From the NCBI GenBank assembly GCA_963769845.1, contig CAVYNL010000014.1, positions 1 through 42,812 on the forward strand: a DNA stretch of 42,812 nt, in the 5' to 3' direction. Source of the stretch: JBGQMW01 sp963769845. GTDB taxonomy: Archaea > Thermoproteota > Bathyarchaeia > Bathyarchaeales > Bathycorpusculaceae. The stretch's first letter is position 1. Each line of letters opens with the position of its first letter. The notes beneath the pieces were generated by a model. That model saw only the letters and a list, made by a program, of their open reading frames with translations. It was not told where the DNA came from and did not search any database. A program made the translations under genes and the position numbers. Shown here one piece after another: positions 18,426 to 26,992 of the stretch.

Positions 18426-20789
18426 TCATAATGACACGTGCTCAGTCCTCTTGATTATCTCATTCTGCAATTCCGCGTTCAAGTCGACGAAGTAGTCGCT
18501 GTATCCAGCAACCCTGACTATCAGGTCCCTGTATTTCTCCGGATACTTCTGTGCGTCGCGCAGCATTTCAGAGCTGACCACGTTGAACTGGATGTGATGG
18601 CCATCGAGCTTGAAGTAGGTGCGGATGAGACTCGCCAGCTTGTCGAGTCCTTCCTCATCGGCTAAGAGCTGAGGCGTGAACTTCTGGTTGAGAAGAGTAC
18701 CGCCGGTTCGGGCATGGTCTATCTTCGCCGCGGACTTTATGACCGCTGTCGGCCCCTTTCTGTCGGCACCCTGGACCGGTGACACGCCTTCGGAAAGAGG
18801 CTCACTTGCCCTCCTCCCATCTGGAGTAGCCCCCACTAATTTCCCAAAGTAGACATGAACCGTCGTCGGCAACAGGTTGATCCTGTAACACCCACCCTTA
18901 GTGTTGGGCCTGCCATCTACTGCTTCAAAGTAAGCCTCAAAAACCGCCTTCATGATCCCGTCAGCGTAATCATCATCATTCCCATATTTCGGCGTCCGAT
19001 TCAGGAGACGTTGACGCAAAGTCTCATGTCCGCGAAAATCTGACTCCAAGGCCTCAAGCAACTGTCCCATCGTGACGTACTCGTTGTCGAAGACGTTATG
19101 CTTTATCGCGGCAAGCGAATCCGTCATTGTTCCCAGGCCGACGCCTTGGACATAGTTGGTGTTGTATCTTGCACCGCCATCGTTGTAGTCCTTTCCCTTC
19201 GCTACACAATCGTCTATGAAAAGCGACAAGAAAGGCACGGGAAGAAGCTCAGCATAGAGCCTTTCTATGATGTTGTTGCCCGTGACCTTTATGTTGACGA
19301 AGTAGTTGAGTTGCTTCTTGAACGCCTCAAAAACCTCCGAGAACGAACCGAACTTGGCCGGGTCTCCTGTCTGCAGCCCGATCTTCTTGCCTGTCCGCCT
19401 GTCGAAACCGTTGTTCAGGGTGACCTCAAGAACCTTGACCATGTTGAAGTATCCCGTGAGAATGTAGGATTCCTTGCCGAAGGCCCCGGTTTCTACGCAG
19501 CCGCTTGCTCCACCGTTCCTAGCGTCTTCAATCCTCTTTCCCTGTCTCAGCAGTTCCTGAATTATGACGTCAGTGTTGAACACGGAAGGCTGCCCAAAAC
19601 CTGTCCTTATGATCTTCAACGCTCTCTTCAGGAACCTGTCAGGAGTCTTCTTGCTGACCTGCACCATCGAGCCCGGCTGAGTGAGCCTCATCTCTTCCAC
19701 CACGTCGAGTATGAGATATGAAAGCTCGTTGACCCCGTCTGACCCGTCAGCTCTGACGCCGCCCGTATTGATCAACGCAAAATCAGTATACGTGCTGCTC
19801 TCCTCAGCCGTCACGCCCACCTTCGGCGGTGCTGGATGATTGTTAAACTTTATCCAGAAAGCCTGCAAAAGCTCCTCGGCTCTTTCTCTGGTCAACGTCT
19901 CGTCTTCGAGCCCTTTCGCGTAGAACGGATAGAGGTGCTGGTCAAGCCTGCCAGGGTTGAAGGCGTCCCATGGGTTAAGCTCCGTTATGACCCCAAGGTG
20001 GACAAACCAGTAGTACTGCAGAGCTTCCCAGAAATCCCGCGGAGCATTAGCGGGAACGTGAGCGCAGACAGTGGCTATTCTCTGAAGTTCTTTCCGTCTC
20101 TCCGGATTCTTTTCTTTCTTGGCAAGCTTGACCGCTGCCTTGGAATATCGCTGCGCGTAGTGTGTGAGGGCGTCCGCCGAGATCTCCATTGCCTTGAGCT
20201 CTTCCCTCTTACTGTATGCCTGAGGGTCATTCAAAAAGTCAAGAGCTTCCATGCCTCTTGTAATTTCCTCTTTCAAGTTCAGCAACCCTTTCCGATAGAT
20301 CTTGTCACCCAAGGCAGTGTGTCCTGGAGCCCTCTGTTCTAAGAACTCGGTGAAAACTCCAGCTTCATATGCGGCCTTCCACTCATCAGACATCTTGCTG
20401 AATATTACATCCCTTATTGACCTGCCGCGCCAGAAAGGAATTATCTGTTCTCTGTAGACCCTTCTGGTCGCATCGTCCACGGCATAGGGAATCTTTTTCC
20501 TAGTGTCAAGAATTTCAAGGTCCTCCAAGCTGTGACAGCAGATTTCTGGATACGTCGGCGTCGCCTTCGGGGCTGGACCTCTTTCGCCGACTATGAGTTC
20601 ACCGTCGTTGATACAGACCTTTTTGTTTTCAAGCAGATGCTTGAATGCAAGTGCCCTCGCAACAGGGACGGAGACTCTGTCTGCAGCACCGCTTGAATAG
20701 AACTCGGTGAGAAGGACTGCTCGTTCTGGACTGACTCGAGGTTTGCACTCAAGGCTCTGTTTTCTCAGCTTCCTGATTCTTTCGCGCAA
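18426..20789 (-). CDS. hypD: Glycyl radical enzyme, HypD-like (trans-4-hydroxyproline dehydratase candidate)
   Basis: 787 residues of the pyruvate formate-lyase/diol-dehydratase family. The thiyl cysteine is in SGCVE (Cys431, Glu433). The glycyl radical motif is RVAGYSDYF with Gly762. Residues I remember as substrate contacts in Clostridioides difficile HypD (His160, Asp278, Ser334, Phe340, Cys434, Glu436, Tyr450, Thr645) all have the same residue here at a constant offset of three, which supports dehydration of trans-4-hydroxyproline to pyrroline-5-carboxylate. Start is TTG at 20789: GGAGGA lies upstream, and the nearby ATG is in another frame. Separated by a single base from its activase. 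No P5C reductase gene is seen in the window. Another substrate remains possible. Confidence 0.78.
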   Translation of the reverse strand: MRERIRKLRKQSLECKPRVSPERAVLLTEFYSSGAADRVSVPVARALAFKHLLENKKVCINDGELIVGERGPAPKATPTYPEICCHSLEDLEILDTRKKIPYAVDDATRRVYREQIIPFWRGRSIRDVIFSKMSDEWKAAYEAGVFTEFLEQRAPGHTALGDKIYRKGLLNLKEEITRGMEALDFLNDPQAYSKREELKAMEISADALTHYAQRYSKAAVKLAKKEKNPERRKELQRIATVCAHVPANAPRDFWEALQYYWFVHLGVITELNPWDAFNPGRLDQHLYPFYAKGLEDETLTRERAEELLQAFWIKFNNHPAPPKVGVTAEESSTYTDFALINTGGVRADGSDGVNELSYLILDVVEEMRLTQPGSMVQVSKKTPDRFLKRALKIIRTGFGQPSVFNTDVIIQELLRQGKRIEDARNGGASGCVETGAFGKESYILTGYFNMVKVLEVTLNNGFDRRTGKKIGLQTGDPAKFGSFSEVFEAFKKQLNYFVNIKVTGNNIIERLYAELLPVPFLSLFIDDCVAKGKDYNDGGARYNTNYVQGVGLGTMTDSLAAIKHNVFDNEYVTMGQLLEALESDFRGHETLRQRLLNRTPKYGNDDDYADGIMKAVFEAYFEAVDGRPNTKGGCYRINLLPTTVHVYFGKLVGATPDGRRASEPLSEGVSPVQGADRKGPTAVIKSAAKIDHARTGGTLLNQKFTPQLLADEEGLDKLASLIRTYFKLDGHHIQFNVVSSEMLRDAQKYPEKYRDLIVRVAGYSDYFVDLNAELQNEIIKRTEHVSL

Positions 20790-20790
20790 T

Positions 20791-21699
20791 TCATCTTCCT
20801 CCTATCCTTACTTTCAGCCCAAACGCTTCCAATCTCTCTCTCAACATGTCTATTTCTCGAGGTGAAGGCGGCTGAACCTTCTCAAGCCTGTAGTGTCTTC
20901 CCAGATTCTTGTACTTAGCGACGCCCGCCTTATGATAGGGAAGAAGACTCACGTATTTCACGTTCTGCAGAGAAGATATGAACTCTCCCGTTCTGCGCAC
21001 GTTCTCCTCACAGTCGTTTGCGCCCGGAATGATCGGCAACGAAACAGCAACGTCGCATCCGTTCTTGACGAGTCTCTGAAGGTTCTTGAGAACCAGCTTG
21101 TTTGATACGCCAGTGTACTTCTTGTGCCTCGCATCATCCATGCTCTTCAAGTCGTAAAGAAACAGGTCGACTTTGCGGCTGACGCTGTCGACAACTTTCT
21201 GCGAGGCATACCCGCTTGTGTCCAGAGTAGTGTGTATGCCCCTCTCATTGCACTCGCTCAGCAGTGCTTCAAGAAAATCAGGTTGCAGCAAGGGCTCTCC
21301 TCCGGAGAACGTAACGCCTCCTTCTGATTCCTCATAGAAAGCCACGTCCCGCTCAATCGCCTCAACAACCTCATCAACGCTTTTCTCTTGTCCCGCAATC
21401 GAAAGGGCCTCAGAAGGACACACTTGAGCACATGCACCACACACATTGCAGCTCTTCCTGTTCAAAATCACCCTCTTAGAACTGCACGAAAGCGCCTTTC
21501 TAGGGCATTTCCTCACGCACTCGCCGCACCCGATACATCTGCCTTCCCTGTAGACTAGCTCATTCCTTGGATTCTGACCCTCAGGGTTGTGGCACCACCA
21601 GCACCGCAAAGGGCATCCCTTAAGAAAAACCGTGGTCCGAATTCCAGGCCCGTCATGAACGGCATACTTTTCGATGTTAAAGATTCTGCCCTTTCTCAT
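20791..21699 (-). CDS. Glycyl-radical enzyme activating enzyme
   Basis: Radical SAM protein that puts the radical on the neighbouring glycyl enzyme. N-terminal YAVHDGPGIRTTVFLKGCP and CPLRCWWC (CxxxCxxC) bind the SAM cluster. Between residues 50 and 105 is a ferredoxin-like insert with two sets of cysteines (CIGCGECVRKC and CNVCGACAQVC) for two extra 4Fe-4S clusters, as in PflA-like activases of dehydratases. GGEPLLQPDF is the SAM-binding GGE motif. 302 residues, complete. Upstream gene of a two-gene operon with the glycyl radical enzyme. Confidence 0.93.
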   Translation of the reverse strand: MRKGRIFNIEKYAVHDGPGIRTTVFLKGCPLRCWWCHNPEGQNPRNELVYREGRCIGCGECVRKCPRKALSCSSKRVILNRKSCNVCGACAQVCPSEALSIAGQEKSVDEVVEAIERDVAFYEESEGGVTFSGGEPLLQPDFLEALLSECNERGIHTTLDTSGYASQKVVDSVSRKVDLFLYDLKSMDDARHKKYTGVSNKLVLKNLQRLVKNGCDVAVSLPIIPGANDCEENVRRTGEFISSLQNVKYVSLLPYHKAGVAKYKNLGRHYRLEKVQPPSPREIDMLRERLEAFGLKVRIGGR

Positions 21700-21796
21700 G
21701 AATGGTCAAGCACACCCCAACATACCGCAACGCGCGCTATAGCTTTTTCTTACAGGAGTACTAAACGTAAGTACGATCGACAACAGTGATGCAAAC

Positions 21797-22807
21797 ATGA
21801 AAATCCAACTCATAGGCCTGGGCAACGTGGGAAGAAGTCTGGTCGAACTGATAGCCGAGAAAAAAGCCCTACTGAAATCCCACGGGCACACGATAAACAT
21901 AGTTTCCGTTTCTGATTCAAAAGGAAGCGCCATTGACAAGGAAGGCCTCAGCCCCGAAGAAATCCTCAAGTTCAAGAAGCTCGAATGGAAAGGCTTTCCC
22001 AAATACTGCAAGGATTACAGTGCTTCGAGAGCAATAACCCAGGTCGAAAGCGACGCGGTCGTAGAAGTGACACCTTCCACACTAAGCGGCGAGCCTGGAC
22101 TCTCCAACATCAAGGCGGCATTGAACGCAGGGAAACACGTCGTCACTGCAAACAAAGGACCACTGGTCGTGGCCTACAGAGAACTAGTCGAGACCGCAGA
22201 AGCGCACAACGTTAGATTTCTCTACGAGGCAACAGTCGCAGCGCATCTGCCTGTCTTCTGCCTAGTCGAATCATGCTTCAAGGCAGACGAACTCCAAGGC
22301 ATCAGAGGAATACTGAACGCTACAACGAACTACATGATCGAACAGATGGAAAAAGGCAAAACCTTCCAAGAAGCCCTGAAAAAGACAATCAAAGACGGAT
22401 GGGCCGAAACAAACTATTCAGACGACATCGACGGAGTGGACGCAGCAAGGAAAACGGTCATACTGGCAAACGCGCTCTTCAACGCAGATGCAAAACTTGG
22501 GGACGTGCAGACAAGGGGAATCAGACACGTCGAAAACCTGATGAAAGAAGCACAGAAACACACCGCGAAAGTCAAGCTGGTCTGCGAAATAGCAGAAACA
22601 AACAACAGACTTGAGATGACTGTCCAGCCGAAAAAAGTCTCCCTCAACGACCCGCTAGCCACCGTTAACCATGGAAACATGGGCATAGTATTCAGGTTCA
22701 AAACCTCACGGGACATCTTTGTCTCAGCACAATTTCTAGGACCCAAACAGACAGCCTACGCGGTACTGAACGACCTGCTGAAGATAGAAACAGGGGCATC
22801 TTGCTAG
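21797..22807 (+). CDS. hom: Homoserine dehydrogenase
   Basis: Reduces aspartate semialdehyde to homoserine, on the way to threonine and methionine. 336 residues. N-terminal Rossmann motif GLGNVGRSL; VVTANKGPL contains the conserved Lys; GILNATTNYMI and the DGWAETNYSDDIDGVDAARK block form the active site. No ACT domain, as in the short archaeal form. Divergent from the glycyl radical pair and convergent with the Ldh2-like gene. Confidence 0.93.
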   Translation: MKIQLIGLGNVGRSLVELIAEKKALLKSHGHTINIVSVSDSKGSAIDKEGLSPEEILKFKKLEWKGFPKYCKDYSASRAITQVESDAVVEVTPSTLSGEPGLSNIKAALNAGKHVVTANKGPLVVAYRELVETAEAHNVRFLYEATVAAHLPVFCLVESCFKADELQGIRGILNATTNYMIEQMEKGKTFQEALKKTIKDGWAETNYSDDIDGVDAARKTVILANALFNADAKLGDVQTRGIRHVENLMKEAQKHTAKVKLVCEIAETNNRLEMTVQPKKVSLNDPLATVNHGNMGIVFRFKTSRDIFVSAQFLGPKQTAYAVLNDLLKIETGASC

Positions 22808-22814
22808 GCGTACA

Positions 22815-23915
22815 CTAGAAGGGTCTGCTCATCCCAAGCTGTTCTGCGATTTTCCTGAGGTCCTCTACGACCTTCGCATTCAGCGGCACGCCATCCTTCG
22901 CAAACCGTTCAGCCAGCTCGAACTCCTTCTCACCATGGATGTAGATGCGTTCAGCCCCCAATGCTTTCGGAGAATTTCTCAAACGCTGGATGAGGTCGTC
23001 CATGTCTCTCTTGAATTCTTCCTTTGCTCGAAACGCGTCGATACGCATGGCACCAAAGAAGTGGCCGATCCCTGATGGCAGTGGTTTCCCGTCTTTGTCC
23101 TTCGGGTAGACACTGTTGGCATACAACGCTCCGGGCAGCACAGCGCTGAAAATCTCCACGGCCAGAGCCAGTCCGTAGCCTTTGTGCCCGCCGGACTCTT
23201 CCAGAGCACCTCCTAGCGGAAGAAGACCTCCTCCGCTTCGTTTGGCAATATTCTGAAGAACGCGCGACGGGTCGTTAGTCGCTATGCCGTTCTCGTCAGT
23301 CGCCCAGTTGATGGGAATAGGCTTATCCAGTCGAGCATAAACTTCAAGCTTGCCTCGCGTCACCGTGCTCGTAGACATGTCCAGAACGTAAGGGCGCTCC
23401 TTCCCCGCAGGCACCGCAATCGCGATAGGGTTCGTGCCCAGCACGGCGTTCCGAGTAAACGTAGGCACAACAAGAACTTCAGTGTTCGTCGTGCATATGC
23501 CCACCATGTCCTCAGCCAAAGCCATCATCGCGTAGAACCCGGCTATTCCATAATGATTCGAATTGCGTACAGCAACAAACCCCAGAGAATGCTCCCGAGC
23601 CTTGCTCATCGCAAGCTGCATGGCCCTGAACGAAACAGGCTGCCCCAGACCCGCATCCGCGTCAATGGTCGCCGTACTCGCAGTCTCATGCACCACGCGG
23701 GGCTTCGCATTGGGCCGCATCATCCCCTGCTGAATACCAGAAACGTACCTGCCCATCCGCGCCACACCGTGAGAATCGATGCCTCGCAGGTCTGCTTCCA
23801 CCAACACCTTAGCAGTGACCTGGGCATCCTCACTTGGTACGCCGAGCTTTTCAAGCGCGTCCGAGCAGAAGGATTTCAATACGGTCGGATTGACCCGCAA
23901 ATCACCCTTAGCCAT
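22815..23915 (-). CDS. Malate/L-lactate dehydrogenase family (Ldh2/ComC type) oxidoreductase
   Basis: NAD(P)-dependent 2-hydroxyacid dehydrogenase of the Ldh2/MdhII family, unrelated to classical LDH. Typical blocks: DLRGIDSHGVARM with the conserved His, RNSNHYGIAGFY, LGTNPIAIAVP and GGHKGYGLAL. 366 residues from ATG at 23915, which lies inside the end of the preceding gene's coding region. In methanogens one member reduces sulfopyruvate and 2-oxoglutarate for cofactor synthesis. The real substrate here is not shown by sequence. Confidence 0.85.
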   Translation of the reverse strand: MAKGDLRVNPTVLKSFCSDALEKLGVPSEDAQVTAKVLVEADLRGIDSHGVARMGRYVSGIQQGMMRPNAKPRVVHETASTATIDADAGLGQPVSFRAMQLAMSKAREHSLGFVAVRNSNHYGIAGFYAMMALAEDMVGICTTNTEVLVVPTFTRNAVLGTNPIAIAVPAGKERPYVLDMSTSTVTRGKLEVYARLDKPIPINWATDENGIATNDPSRVLQNIAKRSGGGLLPLGGALEESGGHKGYGLALAVEIFSAVLPGALYANSVYPKDKDGKPLPSGIGHFFGAMRIDAFRAKEEFKRDMDDLIQRLRNSPKALGAERIYIHGEKEFELAERFAKDGVPLNAKVVEDLRKIAEQLGMSRPF

Positions 23916-23920
23916 GCGCC

Positions 23921-25036
23921 TCACCTTCTTACCTCATTGTCAACGATTTCGGCAACATACTCGCCTATGGCAGCAGCAGCTGTCAGACCTGGTGACTCTA
24001 TTCCTATTAGGTTAATAAACCCGAAAAAGCCCCTGTCAGCCTCGTGCCTTATGACAAAATCCTTGAACCCATCCTTCGGTCCTTGAAGCTTGGGTCTGAT
24101 CCCTGAAGAATCCTCATGAATCTCATAATCATGAATCTTCGGTACAAATCGGGTCACATCCTCACGAAACTCTTTCTCTTTAGACTCAACGGCGTAGTCG
24201 ATCTTGTCGACATAGTATGCATTGGGTCCAAGCCTGATCGAACCTGCAAGGTCTGGCGTCAGATGGATTCCCAACCCTGGACCCTTCGGCACAGGATAAA
24301 CAAGCATCTTCGCAAGCGGCTTCCCGGACACCCTGAAGTAATCTCCCTTGCACGGATATATCCTGTACCCAAGCTTGGCAACATCCAAACCTACCATGGC
24401 CGCGACCTTGTCTGAAAAGAGCCCAGCACAGTTGATCACTGTCTTAGCTGTTACGGAGAACTCCTCACCAACGCTCATGCCCGCCACCTCGAATCCACCG
24501 TCGGTTTTCCTGATGCTCGTGACCTCAGTCTCAGTGGCCAGAGCAGCGTTGTTCTTCCGAGTCTGCGCGTAAAAGTGGTTCATCAACTCGTCGGGCTCCA
24601 GAATGCCCGTGGACGGCGTAAGAAGAGCTTTCTCAACCTCAACGCAGGGCTCCAACTTCCGAACAGCTTCCCCGTCCAGAAACCTTAAGCCCTCCACACC
24701 GTTCTCGGTCCCTGCGCCCATAAGCTTGTCTAACTCGTCGACCTCTTCTTCTTCGACCGCAACCGTCAGCTTCCCCAGCCTCTTGAACGGAATCCGATAC
24801 CTCTCACACAGCTTGTACATCATCGCGTTCCCTTTCACGCAGAGCTTGGCCTTCAGAGAATTCTTCGGATAGTGGATGCCCGAATGGATAACGCCGCTGT
24901 TGTGGCTACTAGTCTCCTGACCATACCGAGCGTTCTTTTCAAAAACGTACACGCCCTCATTGCTCTCAGAAACCTTGGCGGCAACAGCCAATCCGACGAC
25001 TCCAGCGCCGATGATCACGATGTTCGCAGATTCCAT
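23921..25036 (-). CDS. lhgO: FAD-dependent L-2-hydroxyglutarate oxidase/dehydrogenase-like protein
   Basis: DAO-family flavoprotein, 371 residues. FAD-binding GAGVVGLAVA near the N-terminus; SSHNSGVIHSGIHYP, GIEVEKALLTPSTGI-like region, YPCKGDYFRVSG and GIESPGLTAAAAIGEYV are characteristic of LhgO-type enzymes that oxidise L-2-hydroxyglutarate to 2-oxoglutarate. ATG at 25036 follows GGTGG; the frame extends four codons upstream. Its end lies within a few bases of the Ldh2-like gene start, so the two are probably translated from one message and may act on the same 2-hydroxyacid. Confidence 0.83.
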   Translation of the reverse strand: MESANIVIIGAGVVGLAVAAKVSESNEGVYVFEKNARYGQETSSHNSGVIHSGIHYPKNSLKAKLCVKGNAMMYKLCERYRIPFKRLGKLTVAVEEEEVDELDKLMGAGTENGVEGLRFLDGEAVRKLEPCVEVEKALLTPSTGILEPDELMNHFYAQTRKNNAALATETEVTSIRKTDGGFEVAGMSVGEEFSVTAKTVINCAGLFSDKVAAMVGLDVAKLGYRIYPCKGDYFRVSGKPLAKMLVYPVPKGPGLGIHLTPDLAGSIRLGPNAYYVDKIDYAVESKEKEFREDVTRFVPKIHDYEIHEDSSGIRPKLQGPKDGFKDFVIRHEADRGFFGFINLIGIESPGLTAAAAIGEYVAEIVDNEVRR

Positions 25037-25249
25037 GGATACCACCAAAAGCGATCCGCTAATAAGCCTTTTGGGCGCACACGATAACTAGAACGAGTTC
25101 TACGAGAAAATGATGACATAGAGTCGCGTCCGAAAAGAACATCGGACAATACCCTCGTAGGACATGCTGAAGCGTTTCCCAAGGAAAGAAAAAATAGGGA
25201 ATAGTGTGACCGCGGGCTAAGTTGAGTATTGCAGGCCATCTTGCGGTGG

Positions 25250-25390
25250 TTACAGGTATTTCTTCGGGCTCTTCTCAAATTCCTTCTTGCAGCCAAGTGC
25301 GCAGAAGTAGTAGGTTTTCCCCTGGTACTCGCTCTTGAATTTCGCGGTCTTCTCGTCCACTTTCATCTTGCACACAGGGTCGATTGCCAT
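25250..25390 (-). CDS. YHS domain protein (46 residues)
   Basis: A complete tiny protein starting MAIDPVCKMKVDEKTAKF and ending with YYFCALGCKKEFEKSPKKYL. This is the YHS domain (cysteine-containing, probably metal-binding) seen alone or attached to copper ATPases and hydroxylases. Cysteines: one in DPVCKM and two in YYFCALGC. On the minus strand TTTATATTT lies about 35 bases before the ATG, which suggests a short or absent leader. It sits just downstream of the EF-1alpha gene on the same strand. Confidence 0.85.
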   Translation of the reverse strand: MAIDPVCKMKVDEKTAKFKSEYQGKTYYFCALGCKKEFEKSPKKYL

Positions 25391-25505
25391 GTATGGCACC
25401 GAACAATGAACTGATTTCCTAGAAATATAAACTTTCTATTTACGAGGAAAAGGGCTCCAAATGACTAAAACCAAGATAATGGACAAAAAAGGGAGATGGC
25501 GGAGT

Positions 25506-26819
25506 CTAAGGTCCTTTCTTCGTGATCTCTTTTATGATTCCTGCGGCCACGGTTGTGCCCATGTCTCTGACTGCGAAGCGTCCGAGCTCTTCGAACTCCG
25601 AGAATGTTTCAACTGCTATCGGGTGCAGAGGCTCCATCCTGACGACTGCGGCGTCTCCTGTCTTCAGGAAAGTCGGTTTCTCCTCAACGACTTGTCCTGT
25701 GCGCGGGTCAAGCTTTCTTATGAGTTCGGTGAACCTGCATGCAATCTGTCCGGTGTGATAGTGCAGGACCGGCGTGTATCCGGCAGCGACTGCTGTCGGG
25801 TGGTAGATGACGATTATCTGGCCGATGAATTCTTTGGCAACCGTCGGCGGGTTTGTAGTGTGCCCGCAGACGTCTCCGCGTTTAATGTCTGTCTTTGCAA
25901 TGCCTCTGATATTGAAGCCTATGTTGTCTCCGGGTTCTGCCTTTGGAATCCTTTCGTGGTGCATTTCAAGTGATTTGACTTCACCCTGCTTGTTAGCAGG
26001 CATGAAAATGACCACGTCATTCTCCTTGATCACTCCAGTCTCGACTCTGCCAACTGGGACCGTGCCTACGCCTGTGATGCTGTAGACATCTTGAATCGGT
26101 ACACGCAGTGGCTTGTTCGTAGGCTTGGCTGGGACTTCGAATGTGTCCAATGCTTCGATGAGTGTCGGTCCAGTGTACCATGGCATCTTGTCACTCTTCT
26201 TGACAAGGTTGTCGCCTGTCCATCCAGAACAGGGCACGAACGGTATCTTCTCAACCTTGAAGCCCACCATCTTGAGCATTCGTCCTACTTCGTTCTTGAT
26301 TTCGTTGTATCTATCTTGACTCCAGTTAGACGAAATATCATCCATTTTGTTAACGGCAACGACTAGTTGGCGAACGCCCAGTGTGAAAGCCAAAAACGCG
26401 TGTTCTCTTGTCTGGCCGCCTGGTCCGATGCCGGCTTCGAACTCTCCTCTTCTGGAGGAGCAGAAGAGTATGGCGCCGTCAGCTTGGCTTGCGCCTGTGA
26501 TCATGTTCTTGACGAAGTCTCTGTGCCCTGGCGCATCGATGACCGTGAAGTAGTATTTCTTGGTCTCAAATTTCAGGAATCGAAGGTCAATGGTTACTCC
26601 TCTTTCCCTTTCTTCCTTGAGATTGTCGAGAACCCATGCGAACTTGAAGCTTTCTTTTCCGGCTTGCTTGGCTTCCTCTTCAAACTGCTTGATCGTCCGT
26701 TCGTCAACCGCTCCAGCAAGGTACAGCAAGTGTCCGGTGGTCGTTGATTTTCCGTGGTCTACGTGTCCCATGATGACGAGGTTTAAGTGTGGAAGTGTGG
26801 GCTTTCCTACTTTGCTCAT
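25506..26819 (-). CDS. tuf: Translation elongation factor EF-1 alpha
   Basis: GTPase that delivers aminoacyl-tRNA to the ribosome. 437 residues, archaeal length. G motifs: GHVDHGKST, DAPGHRDF, NKMD. The archaeal/eukaryotic insertions and domains II and III are complete, ending with the KEITKKG tail. GGAGGA lies seven bases before the ATG. TATA-like CTTAAAATA lies about 80 bases upstream. Head to head with the TGS GTPase gene. Confidence 0.97.
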   Translation of the reverse strand: MSKVGKPTLPHLNLVIMGHVDHGKSTTTGHLLYLAGAVDERTIKQFEEEAKQAGKESFKFAWVLDNLKEERERGVTIDLRFLKFETKKYYFTVIDAPGHRDFVKNMITGASQADGAILFCSSRRGEFEAGIGPGGQTREHAFLAFTLGVRQLVVAVNKMDDISSNWSQDRYNEIKNEVGRMLKMVGFKVEKIPFVPCSGWTGDNLVKKSDKMPWYTGPTLIEALDTFEVPAKPTNKPLRVPIQDVYSITGVGTVPVGRVETGVIKENDVVIFMPANKQGEVKSLEMHHERIPKAEPGDNIGFNIRGIAKTDIKRGDVCGHTTNPPTVAKEFIGQIIVIYHPTAVAAGYTPVLHYHTGQIACRFTELIRKLDPRTGQVVEEKPTFLKTGDAAVVRMEPLHPIAVETFSEFEELGRFAVRDMGTTVAAGIIKEITKKGP

Positions 26820-26992
26820 CTCTTATCCTCCTTTTTTTCAAATTTCCTCTAGATTTTAATGAATTCGTTTACACAACTGTTTAATCGATTATTTTAAGTT
26901 TATGATGAACAGAAAACACTGCGCAGCAAAGGGAGAGTGGAAACAAATATTAAAGCTCGCCCGAAAAACTACATTCTGGTCAAGGTTAAATC

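Noticed and set aside
19098..19721. A 207-codon rightward frame within the glycyl radical enzyme gene
   Set aside because: Antisense shadow of a strongly conserved gene; same for other long antisense frames under EF-1alpha, hypD and the amidohydrolase.
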